Assembly: GCA_943787745.1 (NCBI GenBank)
Contig: CALSNJ010000003.1
Span: forward strand, 248,001 to 312,000
Direction of reading: 5' to 3'
Source: an uncultured Alphaproteobacteria bacterium
GTDB lineage: Bacteria; Pseudomonadota; Alphaproteobacteria; UBA6615
DNA length: 64,000 bases
Position numbers and translations under genes: made by a program. Positions 52,823 to 61,718 of this stretch are shown piece by piece. Below the pieces are notes generated by a model, which worked only from the letters and a program-made list of their open reading frames with translations, was not told the origin of the DNA and made no database searches. The stretch's first letter is position 1. Every line of letters begins with the position of its first letter.

Positions 52823-53856
52823 TTGGGTTGTAGAGCGATTTTGGCTCTTCTACTGCTGTATGCCGTTGCCTTGGCGCCTGCCAAGGCAGGTGGCGGGTTC
52901 GATACCGCACGTCTTTCCGATGTTGTTGCCCAGGCCCGTTCGCTTGAGCGTCTCAACACGTTGATTGTGGCCCGGAACGGAGAGGTCGCGTTTGCCGAAT
53001 CGTTTCGCGGACGAGGGCTCGACACGCCGGTTAACGTTAAGTCGGTTTCAAAGTCGCTGATCGCGGCGTTGGTCGGAATTGCCGTGGATCGTGGCCTTCT
53101 CGAAGGGCCGGACCAGAACGATCGGTGCGCTATTGGCCGGAGCGCATCCCCGCAGGCTGCTGACCCGCGTGTGCGCAGGCATCACCATCGGAAACCTGCT
53201 GTCCATGCAGGCGGGTCTCGAACGCACATCGGGGCGCAACTACGGGCGCTGGGTGCAAAGCAGTGACTGGGTGGCCCATGCGCTTTCTCGTCCTTTCGTC
53301 GATGTGCCGGGTGGGGGGATGCTCTACTCGACGGGCAGTTCGCATCTGCTTTCCGCAATTCTGACCACGGGCGAGCGGGCGCAGCACGCTCGATCTGGCG
53401 CGGGACTGGCTGGGCAAACCTCTGGGCATTCGATATCCCGCCCTGGGACCGGGACCCTCAGGGGGTCTATCTCGGCGGCAACAACATGGCGCTCTCGCCG
53501 AACGCGACTGCTGCGGTTCGGCGAACTCTACCGCCGCGGTGGTGAGCTCGATGGTCGCCGCATCCTGTCCGGAAGCCTGGGTCGAAATCGTCCTGGATGC
53601 CGCGCACCCGCTCTGTGTTTCTCTGGCGATGGCTACGGCTATGGCTGGTTCCTGCGCGAGTGCCGGTGGCGGACGCACCGCCGCTTATGCCCGTGGTTTT
53701 GGCGGGCAATACGTCATCGTGGTGCCGTCACTGGCCATGACCGTGGTGGTCACCTCGGATACGGATACGCGCCTGCGCGTCGACGGTTACGGCGACGCTT
53801 TATGGTCGATGATTGAAAATCATCTGATCCCTGCTGCGTTGCCGACCGAAGGCTAA
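52823..53856 (+). pseudogene. Beta-lactamase-family serine hydrolase, multiply frameshifted
   Basis: Pieces of one protein occur in different frames. Frame one has a signal-like start and VKSVSKSLIAALVGIAVDRGLLEG, the SxxK active site. Another has ITIGNLLSMQAGLERTSGRNYGRW and DVPGGGMLYSTGSSHLLSAIL (the YxS-like motif). Short bits in other frames read STLDLARDWLGKPLGI, GVYLGGNNMALSP, LLRFGELYRRGGELDGRRI, and the end is GFGGQYVIVVPSLAMTVVVTSDT. At least six frame changes are needed within about 750 bases, too many for isolated sequencing errors, so this is a decayed gene. The exact start is uncertain. Confidence 0.85.
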
Positions 53857-54476
53857 CTGCCAGCCTTCTCTGCCCCCACCGCATCCATGAACTGCACCAG
53901 CACCTCATAGGGCTGGGCGCCGACGACGCCCTGTCCGTCGGCGACGTATGTTGGGACACCGGTGACGCCATAGCCCTGTGACTTGGCCCAGTCGGCATCG
54001 ACCGCGTCCTTGAAGGTGCGGTTCTCCAGCACATCGCGTGCCGCCGCGCCGTCGAGGCCGACGCCTTCGGCGATGCTCACCAGCAGGTCGATATCGGCGA
54101 TGTTCTTCTGGTCCACAAAATAAGCCTGATAGAGCTTCATGTGGATGGCATCGCCACCTTCCTGGGTGTCGGCCCATTTGCCGAGTTCCTGTGCCAGACG
54201 GCTGTTATAGGTGTGGGTGCGTTGGGCGTAGGGCAGGCCCTCTTCATCCATCATCCCCTTCATGCGGGCGTACATGGCCACCGGGTCATAGTCGCGACCG
54301 GCAAACAGTTTTTCCAAGGACAGACCCTCATCGGGGGTGTCGGCGTGGAGCGGGAAATGCACGGTCTGGATTTCGACGTCGTAGGCGGCCTTGAGTTTTT
54401 CAATACGCACGGTACTGAGATAACACCAGGGTCAAACGTAGTCGGAGAAGACCTCAAGAACTTTTGGTTCGGACAT
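53853..54476 (-). CDS. FrnE/DsbA-like oxidoreductase with UPWC active site: probable selenoprotein (in-frame TGA at 54434-54432)
   Basis: From ATG at 54476 the frame reads MSEPKVLEVFSDYV, then TGA, then PWCYLSTVRIEKL and a complete DsbA/FrnE domain to the stop at 53853, 207 residues in all. FrnE relatives start with an EVFSD-V-CPWCYLG type motif, so the TGA stands exactly at the first Cys of CPWC, while the second Cys is kept. Other motifs are LFAGRDYDP, YNSRLAQELGKWAD, AYFVDQKNIAD and YGVTGVPTYV (cis-Pro). Selenocysteine would make U15-P-W-C. A GTG eight codons later would give a 185-residue protein with no active site. The alternative is a TGC/TGT to TGA mutation in a dying gene. Confidence 0.75.
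54400..54418 (-). promoter_or_regulatory. Candidate bacterial SECIS hairpin
   Basis: In the mRNA, UCAGUAC pairs with GUAUUGA (7 bp including one G-U) around the loop CGUGC. The loop covers nucleotides 21-25 after the UGA, inside the 16-37 window usual for bacterial SECIS elements, and has G as its second base, as the known consensus asks. It overlaps the coding sequence, as expected in bacteria. Paired by hand; no folding energy was calculated. Confidence 0.5.
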
Positions 54477-54572
54477 GGGATTGTCGCTTTCGGTTGAATT
54501 ATGTTGGCGCGAGCATAGCAGAGATTCGCGCAGCGGTTTACGGTTGGGGAACACAAAAAACCGGAGCGCCCC

Positions 54573-55016
54573 ATGACCGACCTGACCACGCCATCCCGCA
54601 AGCTGACCCATAATGGCATTCGCAAACTAATCGATGCAGCTGTTGATGCCGCCGATGAAATGGGCGTGCCCATGGGGATCGCGGTTGCCAATGATGGTGC
54701 GCGGATTGTCGGTTATCTGCTGATGGATGGCGCGCGCATTCTGGCCCAGGATTCCGCCAGCGCGAAAGCCATGACGGCGGCCAGCCACCGGATGCCGACC
54801 CACGCCATCGACTACAATATCGGCATGGGGCTTTCGGTTTCCACACAGGGAAAGGTGCTGCCGCTGCGGGGCGGCGTACCCATCATTATCGACGGATATT
54901 GCGTCGGCGGGATCGGCTGCGGGTCAGGCACGGGCGAACAGGATCTGATCGTCGCCAAGGCCGCGCTCGCGGCGATCGGCGCGGAGGTTCCCGATGATGA
55001 CGTGCGCGAAGGCTGA
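54573..55016 (+). CDS. GlcG/HbpS-family (heme-binding-like) protein
   Basis: 147 residues: ITHNGI-like start (TPSRKLTHNGIRKLIDAAVDAA), then VPMGIAVANDGARIVGYLLMDGARILAQDSASAKAMTAAS and a glycine-rich LPLRGGVPIIIDGYCVGGIGCGSGTGEQD end. These match the GlcG/HbpS fold. Some members bind heme, others are of unknown role near glycolate or propanediol genes. No such genes are adjacent. Divergent from the FrnE-like gene, sharing a 96-base gap. Start: ATG at 54573. Confidence 0.83.
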   Translation: MTDLTTPSRKLTHNGIRKLIDAAVDAADEMGVPMGIAVANDGARIVGYLLMDGARILAQDSASAKAMTAASHRMPTHAIDYNIGMGLSVSTQGKVLPLRGGVPIIIDGYCVGGIGCGSGTGEQDLIVAKAALAAIGAEVPDDDVREG

Positions 55017-55021
55017 GGCAT

Positions 55022-56251
55022 TTAGTCCGTAGCTGCCCTTGGGCGTGGCACCACCAGCAGCACGAAGACCAGCAGGGACAGGACGCAACACCAGAACATC
55101 ACCATGCCCACCTGCAGGAAGGATGTCGGGACCAGTGACGCCATAATGATGGTGCTTACGAACCCTGCGCCCATCTGAACAAATCCCCCCAGCGCGGCTG
55201 CCGATCCGGCTGCAGCAGGCTCGACGGCGGTCAGCGCCCCGGCCAGACTGTTGGGCACCACAAAGCCGGACCCACAGGAATAAAAAGCGAGTGGAATGAT
55301 CAGGGTGTAGGGCGAGTCCATACCGCTGAGTGGCAGGAGGACCAGAACCGCCGTACCCACCACCGCCAGGATCCCGCCGATCCAGATCATGCGCCGACGC
55401 GAGGCCCGCTGGGACATCCGGCTGGAGATGTAGTTGCCGATGATGTAGCCGATCGGAACGGCCATGATGAAATAGCCCAGCTGTTCAGGCGGTACATCCA
55501 TCACCACAATCAACGCAAAGGGTGCGCCAGCCAGAAAGGCCTGAAAGGCAGCCCCCATGGCGGCGGTGCAAAAACTGTAGCCCATGAATTTCCCCATCAT
55601 GCTCAGTCGCAGATAGGTTCGTGCCAGTGCCCCGGTGTTGGTCAGACGCCGCGCTTCCATGGGAAGTGTTTCTTCCAATGTCTGGATTGTGGCGATAAGC
55701 GTCAGCCCGCCCAGCAAGGCGGTGAACAGGAAATTGGACTGCCATCCGAAGGCGGTTTCCAACTGCCCGCCTAGCAGCGGCGCGAGCATGGGTGCAACGG
55801 CCAGCGACATGCCCAGATAGGCCATGGCGCGGGTTGCAGCTGCGCCGTCCGTCGTGTCGCGAACGATGGCGCGCCCGACAACCAGACAGGCACAGCCGCC
55901 GATTGCCTGAGCCATGCGGGCGCCGATCAGAATGTCGATGGTCGGTGCGGCCGCGCAGGCGATGCTTCCCAGAGTGAAAAGAATGAGCCCGGCAATCAGT
56001 GGTTTGCGCCGTCCAATCGCGTCGGAGATCGGACCAACCACAAGCTGGGCGATCGCAAACGCGCCCAGATAGGCCGAGACGGTCATCTGGACGAGCGCCT
56101 GACTGGTGCCGAGATCGCCGGCCATGCTGGGCAGGGACGGCAGGAAAATCGTGATCGCGACCTGGCTCGTCACCATAAGTGCCACCAGCAGCGCCATAGG
56201 CGCGCGGGGTGTGTCAGAGGTGGATTGTGCCGGAACGTCTGGCTTGGGCAT
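55022..56251 (-). CDS. Bcr/CflA-family multidrug efflux MFS transporter
   Basis: About 409 residues, 12 membrane segments. Family signs: ITIFLPSLPSMAGDLGTSQALVQMTVSAYLGAFAIAQLVVGPISDAIGRRKPLIAGL, then QAIGGCACLVVGRAIVRD and a middle ETLP loop (TLEETLPMEARRL). Bcr/CflA proteins are drug-proton antiporters. Start: ATG at 56251 or GTG at 56260; neither has a clear ribosome site. The 3' end is 6 bases from the convergent GlcG-like gene. Confidence 0.9.
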   Translation of the reverse strand: MPKPDVPAQSTSDTPRAPMALLVALMVTSQVAITIFLPSLPSMAGDLGTSQALVQMTVSAYLGAFAIAQLVVGPISDAIGRRKPLIAGLILFTLGSIACAAAPTIDILIGARMAQAIGGCACLVVGRAIVRDTTDGAAATRAMAYLGMSLAVAPMLAPLLGGQLETAFGWQSNFLFTALLGGLTLIATIQTLEETLPMEARRLTNTGALARTYLRLSMMGKFMGYSFCTAAMGAAFQAFLAGAPFALIVVMDVPPEQLGYFIMAVPIGYIIGNYISSRMSQRASRRRMIWIGGILAVVGTAVLVLLPLSGMDSPYTLIIPLAFYSCGSGFVVPNSLAGALTAVEPAAAGSAAALGGFVQMGAGFVSTIIMASLVPTSFLQVGMVMFWCCVLSLLVFVLLVVPRPRAATD

Positions 56252-56299
56252 GCGTTTCACAGATGCGAGAATGAAGTCACGTCAAATCAGGAGCGTTCG

Positions 56300-56764
56300 A
56301 TGCGTACGAAGATGGCCCGCGAATTCATGAGCCTACGCCTGTTGGCCTCGCTTGTCGTGCTGGCACTGACAGGCTGTGCTGCACCAGCTGCAACGCTGCT
56401 ATCGCCTGCGGTCAGTGGTGCGCCGGCGGTTGCCGATTTTCTGGGGGGTGATGTCAGTGAGAGTTTCTGGGCGGCACGGCAAAATGACGTGGTCGTCGCG
56501 GCTCGCCGCGCCGGCAGCGCCTTCGAGCTCGAACGGGAACGGGACGAGGAAAACGCTGAGCGGGTTCTTCTTGTCTTCCGGGACGAGACCGGCGCGCAAA
56601 TTCGATTGCGCATCGAGCTCCGTACTCCGGTTCTGACCTTCATCAGGTTTACGGGCCCGGCGGGCCTCACCCGTCTGATGACAAGGCAGATCGTCGATGA
56701 ACTGAACGGGGTCGATGCGTTTCTGCTCGACTGGACCGACGGTCAGGGGATTGTCGGCCGATAG
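56300..56764 (+). CDS. Putative lipoprotein of unknown function
   Basis: 154 residues with a signal peptide (SLRLLASLVVLALTGC) ending in a lipobox, so the Cys at about residue 26 should be lipid-modified. The mature part has Glu/Arg-rich beta-strand-like sequence (FELERERDEENAERVLLVFRDE and IRLRIELRTPVLTFIRFTGP) with no family I recognise. Start: ATG at 56300, with AGGAG about 6 bases upstream. It probably sits in the envelope. It lies between divergent MFS and convergent LuxR genes. Confidence 0.75.
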   Translation: MRTKMAREFMSLRLLASLVVLALTGCAAPAATLLSPAVSGAPAVADFLGGDVSESFWAARQNDVVVAARRAGSAFELERERDEENAERVLLVFRDETGAQIRLRIELRTPVLTFIRFTGPAGLTRLMTRQIVDELNGVDAFLLDWTDGQGIVGR

Positions 56765-56775
56765 CTGCCGTGCCT

Positions 56776-57924
56776 TCAGCCTTCGAAGTCGAAGGGAATC
56801 CCGCCAAGAATACGCATGAGTTCGATCCGGTTGCGGGCACCGGTCTTGGCCAGAAGGCGGGAGATATGCGTGCGCACGGTGCGGATGCCCACCCCGGCCA
56901 TATCGGCATATTCTCCCGGGGTCTGCCCGGCGGCCAGCGCCTGCGCCACCCGGCACTCGGCGGGGGTCAGTCCGAAAACCGTGCGGAGCAGGGAATCGGG
57001 CAAACCGCGGGCGCGATTTGGATCACAGATCAGCAGGGCCACGGTCGGCCCGGTGGGGGAGATCGGAAGTCCCTCAACCTCGCCCGTCGCCTGTGGCAGG
57101 GGAACCGCGATCACCGTCAGCGGCAGGCCTTCGGCGCGATGGATTAACACCGCGCCGGCCGGTTTGAGGCCTGTCCCGGCCGCGGTGGCGATGGCGTCTG
57201 CAATCAGGCGGTTGGTTTGGTTTGCGTTGGCGGCGTTTCCGAACAGTATCTGCCCGTCCCGCACATCCATGCCATTGCGCGTGTCGGAGATGATGTCTTC
57301 TGCGGCGGGATTGAGCATCAGCACGCGGCCGGTCACATCGAGAAAAGCAACTCCGGTCGTGCTGTGGCCGACCAGCAGATCACGGGTCTGGTGCTCGGCA
57401 TTCTGGATGGCCATCCGCATGTGGATCTTCATCGCCTGGGAGAGATGCGGCGTCAGGCGACGCATCAGGGCGATCTCTGCGGCGCTGGCGTGATCCTGTC
57501 CCAGCGGGCGCTGGATGGAGAACACACTGAACAAATCGGCGTTGTTGATGAGGTTTGCCGAGATGAAATACTTGTAGCCCTGCGGGATCATGAAATCGTT
57601 GTAGAACTCGTCCTTGTCGATTTCGCTCTCGCTCAGCATATCGTGGTCGAAGCTGACATGACCCTCGGACTGGGCTTCGCCAAAAGCCGAACGCGGCGAG
57701 ATGGCGGCATAGTGACTCACATAGAGATCAAGCGCGTCTTCGCTCGCACCTTCATTGCGGAAAAACACGGGTGTCCCGGTCTTTTTTTCGAGCACCTCGA
57801 AATGGGTGAAGTCGGAATCAAACAGCTTGCCGACCGTCTTCAGCGCATCCGGCCAGAAGGATTCGCTGAGCGTTGCGGCGTAAATTTTCTCCAGCGCCTG
57901 ACTGTATTGGACTTCGGTTGCCAT
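56776..57924 (-). CDS. LuxR-type transcriptional regulator with a PAS-like sensor half
   Basis: 382 residues. The C-terminal helix-turn-helix reads [52 protein letters not shown] central PAS-like stretch, [28 protein letters not shown], precedes it, and the N-terminal ~180 residues ([27 protein letters not shown]) look like an input domain. No receiver Asp is present, so it is probably directly ligand- or redox-responsive. Divergent from the AMACR-like gene, a plausible target. Start: ATG at 57924. Confidence 0.85.
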   Translation of the reverse strand: MATEVQYSQALEKIYAATLSESFWPDALKTVGKLFDSDFTHFEVLEKKTGTPVFFRNEGASEDALDLYVSHYAAISPRSAFGEAQSEGHVSFDHDMLSESEIDKDEFYNDFMIPQGYKYFISANLINNADLFSVFSIQRPLGQDHASAAEIALMRRLTPHLSQAMKIHMRMAIQNAEHQTRDLLVGHSTTGVAFLDVTGRVLMLNPAAEDIISDTRNGMDVRDGQILFGNAANANQTNRLIADAIATAAGTGLKPAGAVLIHRAEGLPLTVIAVPLPQATGEVEGLPISPTGPTVALLICDPNRARGLPDSLLRTVFGLTPAECRVAQALAAGQTPGEYADMAGVGIRTVRTHISRLLAKTGARNRIELMRILGGIPFDFEG

Positions 57925-58097
57925 GGATCGGCTTCTGTTGCTTGTTTGCAAACGAAGCCTGCCCGTGCGCCCGTATCATCGCAAGGTGGATTGGATCAAA
58001 TTTAGATGATTGGAATGACTGTGAAACGGCTGTCTTGACCGTTGCGCTGTCGGGCCTTACGCCACATGCTAACAGCGATTTTTGTGGGGGAGAAACC

Positions 58098-59270
58098 ATG
58101 TCGAATTCATCCGAACGTTCCGGGCCGCTGGTCGGTCTGAAGGTGGTGGAACTGGCCGGAATTGGGCCGGGACCGTTTGCCGCGATGCTGCTGGCTGATC
58201 TGGGAGCCGATGTGGTGCGGGTCGACCGTCCGGCCGATCCGGGGCTGGGCGTGCCGCGTGGTTATGAGTTCGATCTGGCCAGCCGGTCACGACCGTCTGT
58301 GGCTGTCGATCTCAAGCACCCCGATGGCGTCGAGACGGTGCTGAAACTGGTTGAGAGCGCGGACGTGCTGATCGAGCCGTTCCGCCCCGGCGTGACCGAG
58401 AAGCTCGGCTTGGGTCCCGATGACTGCATGGCCCGCAATCCAAAGCTGGTCTATGCGCGCATGACCGGGTTTGGCGGCACCGGGCCGCTGGCCAAGGTCG
58501 CCGGACATGACATCAATTATTGCGCACTCTCGGGCGCGCTGCATGCCATCGGCCCGGCGGAAAAGCCGGTGCCGGCGCTGAACCTTGTCGGTGATTATGG
58601 GGGCGGTGCGCTCTATCTGGCCTTCGGGATCATGGCCGCGATCTATGAGGCCCAGCGCAGCGGCGAAGGCCAGGTGATCGATGCGGGCATGGTCGACGGC
58701 GCGGCGAGCCTGATGATCCCGATCTATGGGCTGCACGCTTCGGGGTATTTCTCCGACGAACGCGCGACCAACATCCTCGATGGCGGCGCGCCCTTCTATG
58801 ACGCCTTCGAATGCGCGGATGGCAAGTTTGTTTCCATCGGTTCGATCGAGAAAAAGTTCTACGCCCTGCTGCTCGAAAAGCTGGGTCTGGAGAACGAAGA
58901 CCTGCCTGACCAGATGGACCGGTCGCGCTGGCCCGAACTGCGCGCGCGTTTTGCCGAAGTCATCAAGGGCAAGACAAGGGACGAATGGGTCGCGATCATG
59001 GGGGACAGCGATGTGTGCTTTGCGCCGATCATGTCCATGAGCGAGGCCCACACCCACCCGCACAACATCGCGCGGGAAAATTTTGTCGAAGTGGCCGGGG
59101 TGACCCAGCCCGCACCCGCACCAAAATTTTCACGCACACCGGGGCGTATCCATTCGGCACCGTCCAAACCGGGGGAGCACACGGAAAGCGCGCTGGAAGC
59201 CTGGGGTTTGTCGGCGGATGATATCACCGCTCTAAAGGCCAGCGGCGCGGTGGGCCGGAAAGAGGGCTGA
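58098..59270 (+). CDS. CaiB/BaiF family CoA-transferase, alpha-methylacyl-CoA racemase-like
   Basis: 390 residues. Family III CoA-transferase: [87 protein letters not shown] and [15 protein letters not shown]. The GHDINY stretch is typical of alpha-methylacyl-CoA racemase. It epimerises 2-methylacyl-CoA during branched-chain or sterol side-chain oxidation. Start: ATG at 58098, GGGGGAGAAA upstream; an upstream in-frame extension runs into the LuxR promoter region. Confidence 0.88.
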   Translation: MSNSSERSGPLVGLKVVELAGIGPGPFAAMLLADLGADVVRVDRPADPGLGVPRGYEFDLASRSRPSVAVDLKHPDGVETVLKLVESADVLIEPFRPGVTEKLGLGPDDCMARNPKLVYARMTGFGGTGPLAKVAGHDINYCALSGALHAIGPAEKPVPALNLVGDYGGGALYLAFGIMAAIYEAQRSGEGQVIDAGMVDGAASLMIPIYGLHASGYFSDERATNILDGGAPFYDAFECADGKFVSIGSIEKKFYALLLEKLGLENEDLPDQMDRSRWPELRARFAEVIKGKTRDEWVAIMGDSDVCFAPIMSMSEAHTHPHNIARENFVEVAGVTQPAPAPKFSRTPGRIHSAPSKPGEHTESALEAWGLSADDITALKASGAVGRKEG

Positions 59271-59283
59271 TACCGTTTTTATT

Positions 59284-59314
59284 CGTCATGGCCGGATCAA
59301 GTCCGGGCATGACG
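59284..59314. repeat. Palindromic intergenic repeat, family A (short copy)
   Basis: CGTCATGGCCGGATCAAGTC and CGGGCATGACG form an almost perfect inverted repeat, the reverse complement of the start of the copy at 60225. It sits between the CoA-transferase and the MBL gene, 20 bases before the latter, so it is probably transcribed in the leader. Confidence 0.85.
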
Positions 59315-59333
59315 ATTGGAGAGGAACCCAACA

Positions 59334-60221
59334 ATGGCCACCGAAATCCCCTACAACCGTGAGCTCGAATTCGAGTATGGCAAGGCGGCACAGATCACCC
59401 CGCTGATCCGCCGGGTGATCGCGCGCAATCCCAGCGCCTTTACCTTTCACGGGACGGGCACCTACATCATCGGCACGGGGCAGGTGGCAATCGTCGATCC
59501 GGGACCCGATCTGGCCGAACATGTGGATGCGTTGCTCAACGCGCTGCGCGGCGAAACCGTGAGCCATATTCTTGTCACCCACACCCACACCGATCACTCG
59601 CCTGCCGTAAAGGCGGTGCAGGAAGCCACCGGCGCACCGAGCTATGCCTATGGACCCCATGGCACACGGCCCGAAGACGGCGCCAGCGAGGGCGGCGGTG
59701 ATTATGATTTCATGCCCGATCACCGGGTTGGCGATGGTGATGTGGTGACCGGCAAGGGCTGGTCGGTCGAGGCGCTACACACGCCGGGCCATTGCTCGAA
59801 CCATTTGTGTTTTGCCCTGCGCGAGGAAGACACGCTGCTCTGCGGCGATCACGTGATGGGTTGGTCGACAAGCATTGTGTCACCCCCCGATGGCGATATG
59901 GCCGAATATATGGCCTCGTTGGAGAAGGTCGGACAGTTCGGCGCAGGCCGCTACATCCCGACCCATGGCGCGCCCATCGACGACCCGGCCCCTTACGTGA
60001 AGGCCTTGCTGGCCCACCGCCACGAGCGCGAAGACCAGATCATGGCCGAGCTGGCGGCCGGTCCCGCGACCATCGCCGAGATGGTCCCCCGCATGTACGC
60101 CGCCGTCGACCCGAAACTCTATCCGGCTGCCGCACGATCGGTGTTGGCCCACCTGATCCACATGGTGGAGACGGGGCGGGTGACGGCGGATGGGGATGTG
60201 TATCGGTTGACTCAAGATTAG
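59334..60221 (+). CDS. Metallo-beta-lactamase-fold hydrolase (LACTB2-like)
   Basis: 295 residues. Zinc motif VTHTHTDHSPAVKAV (HxHxDH), HTPGHCSNHLCF, LLCGDHVMGWSTSIVSPPDGD and the last His in YIPTHGAPI. The C-terminal ~60 residues form a winged-helix-like domain (RSVLAHLIHMVETGRV). The relatives are LACTB2-type nucleases or hydrolases; the substrate is unknown. Start: ATG at 59334 with GGAGAGGAA 10 bases upstream. Confidence 0.88.
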   Translation: MATEIPYNRELEFEYGKAAQITPLIRRVIARNPSAFTFHGTGTYIIGTGQVAIVDPGPDLAEHVDALLNALRGETVSHILVTHTHTDHSPAVKAVQEATGAPSYAYGPHGTRPEDGASEGGGDYDFMPDHRVGDGDVVTGKGWSVEALHTPGHCSNHLCFALREEDTLLCGDHVMGWSTSIVSPPDGDMAEYMASLEKVGQFGAGRYIPTHGAPIDDPAPYVKALLAHRHEREDQIMAELAAGPATIAEMVPRMYAAVDPKLYPAAARSVLAHLIHMVETGRVTADGDVYRLTQD

Positions 60222-60224
60222 CAT

Positions 60225-60279
60225 CGTCATGCCCGGACTTGATCCGGGCATCCACGTGGTTGAACAAGCTTGATGACGG
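60225..60279. repeat. Palindromic intergenic repeat, family A (copy 4)
   Basis: CGTCATGCCCGGACTTGATC then GGGCATCCACGTGG, the first-stem sequence of the copy at 47004, ending near TGATGACGG. It lies between the convergent MBL and Nudix genes. Confidence 0.85.
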
Positions 60280-60293
60280 TAAGAGGAGCGACC

Positions 60294-60950
60294 TCACTCC
60301 GGCGTGATGTAGTACCGCCCGCGCAGGAACTTTGAGAGCGGGACGACGCGGTTTGGGTCGGGCTTGTGTGGCTGGGCGATCCAGCGTTCGAATTCGGCGA
60401 GTGCGATTCTTGTGATGCCCGCAATATCCAGTGCGCGGGTGTCGTCGATGGAACGGAACTCTACGTCCAGCAATTCGCCATCGCCGGTGCCGATCGTGCC
60501 GGTGACGCCTTCGGCTTCGGCCACCAGAAAGCGTGCGTCGAACCGGCGCGGGCGGCCGGGCGGGGTGATGGCCCGAAAGAAATAGTCCAGACCTTCGAGC
60601 GCCGGACGAAACCCACCCGGGGCCGCGCTGTCGGCGTCACCCAGCAGCAAGCCGGTTTCTTCGAAGGTTTCGCGCACGGCCCCCGCTGCGATGGCCCGGG
60701 CGCGGGTCGGGTTCGCCGCACGTTCCAGACGTGCCTGAACATCTGCGGGGAGCGGGCTTGTGGGATTGAGTTTCGCATCGATGGCATCCACGCGACCGCC
60801 GGGGAACACATAAGCGTGGGGCATGAAGACATGGTTGCGGTGGCGTCGCCCCATCAAGACTTCGATGGTGCCGCCGCGGCGCTTGCGCCACAGCACCATG
60901 GTTGCTGCGTCGACAGGGCGCAGCGATCTTTGTTTGGGTTTCTCGGTCAC
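60294..60950 (-). CDS. Nudix hydrolase
   Basis: 218 residues from a GTG at 60950. The Nudix box is AAGAVRETFEETGLLLG (REtFEETGxL), preceded by YVFPGGRVDAID. This subgroup is CoA- or NAD-pyrophosphatase-like and has an N-terminal TEKPKQRSLRPVDAATMVLWRK. The start is set by overlap: the stop of the NIPSNAP remnant (TAG, 60952-60950) and the GTG share one base (TAGTG), which suggests coupling. A longer in-frame stretch to 61112 only reads the wrong frame of the upstream gene. Confidence 0.85.
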   Translation of the reverse strand: MTEKPKQRSLRPVDAATMVLWRKRRGGTIEVLMGRRHRNHVFMPHAYVFPGGRVDAIDAKLNPTSPLPADVQARLERAANPTRARAIAAGAVRETFEETGLLLGDADSAAPGGFRPALEGLDYFFRAITPPGRPRRFDARFLVAEAEGVTGTIGTGDGELLDVEFRSIDDTRALDIAGITRIALAEFERWIAQPHKPDPNRVVPLSKFLRGRYYITPE

Positions 60951-61605
60951 TATTTGACGGTCGAGAACGTCGTGGGCACCAGGTAGCGGTTCTGCTGGTC
61001 GATCACCCGGTGACCATTGGCGGCCTGATAAAGCTGCCAGCGCGGATCGGTCGACGGCCTTCATCTGGCGTTCCTCACGATCGCCCTGGCTGTCCCAGTA
61101 CCACAGATGCACGACCTGATTGATCTTGCCGGTGATCGACGAGAAATAGCCGATGAGCTGCCAGCCCGCATCGTCGATGATCGGCTTGGCCAGATGCTTT
61201 GGTCACTTCCACATAGTTGGGCACCTGGGTGTAGGCGATCGTGTAGGTGCGCTCATCGACGAAGCCCTTGGCGCTGCCATTGCCCATGAAGGCAAACGGT
61301 TCGACCACATCGGTGGCCTGCAGAAGGCGGTTTTCCTGAGAGACAAGCTTGTCCGAGCTGCCATTGCGATAGTCGGTCCATTCCGGGTCGTTGTAGAGGG
61401 AGGCCCGGCAGTCCTGGCGCACCTGCGCGTTGTCCCATTTCCAGTAATGGACGACGGAGTTGATGGCGCCGGTCTCGACCGTGTAATAGCCCGCCGGCTC
61501 GAAGCCATGCTTGCGCTGCAGCGGCTGACCGACCTCTTCGACATTCTTCAGGAATGCCGGCATCTGGCCCGGCTGGATGGCGTAGGTGCGCGCGTCGACG
61601 ATCAT
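60950..61605 (-). pseudogene. NIPSNAP-family protein with two frameshifts
   Basis: From ATG 61605 (GGGAGA upstream) the frame reads MIVDARTYAIQPGQMPAFLKNVEE through VVHYWKWDNAQVRQDC to FVDERTYTIAYTQVPNYVEVT, then shifts at an AAA run near 61197-61200. The second frame carries KPIIDDAGWQLIGYFSSITG and HLWYWDSQGDREER; then another shift near 61048. The third frame ends DPRWQLYQAANGHRVIDQQN, RYLVPTTFSTVK and stop at 60952-60950. Joined, the pieces give a normal protein of two NIPSNAP domains. Both shifts are one-base type in short runs, so either decay or sequence error is possible. NIPSNAP proteins have unclear function. Confidence 0.85.
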
Positions 61606-61718
61606 GGCGCTGTCTCCCGGTTTTTGTGTTTGTTCGAGCCTTGCAATCTTGCTGCCCGGTTGTGTGGGTGTATCGTGACACGGCTTGAGGTCATGGGAAA
61701 GACAGGCGGGGGGCACAT

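Noticed and set aside
53853-54410. Short DsbA-like protein starting at GTG 54410
   Set aside because: This start would drop the U/C-P-W-C active site and the first beta strand, both plainly encoded just upstream; the longer frame through TGA is better supported.
45473-60279. CRISPR array from repeated palindromes
   Set aside because: Copies are kilobases apart, in both orientations, and without regular spacers or cas genes.
60294-61112. 272-residue Nudix protein with a long N-terminal extension
   Set aside because: The extension is the NIPSNAP gene read in one of its frames; the Nudix homology begins after the GTG at 60950.
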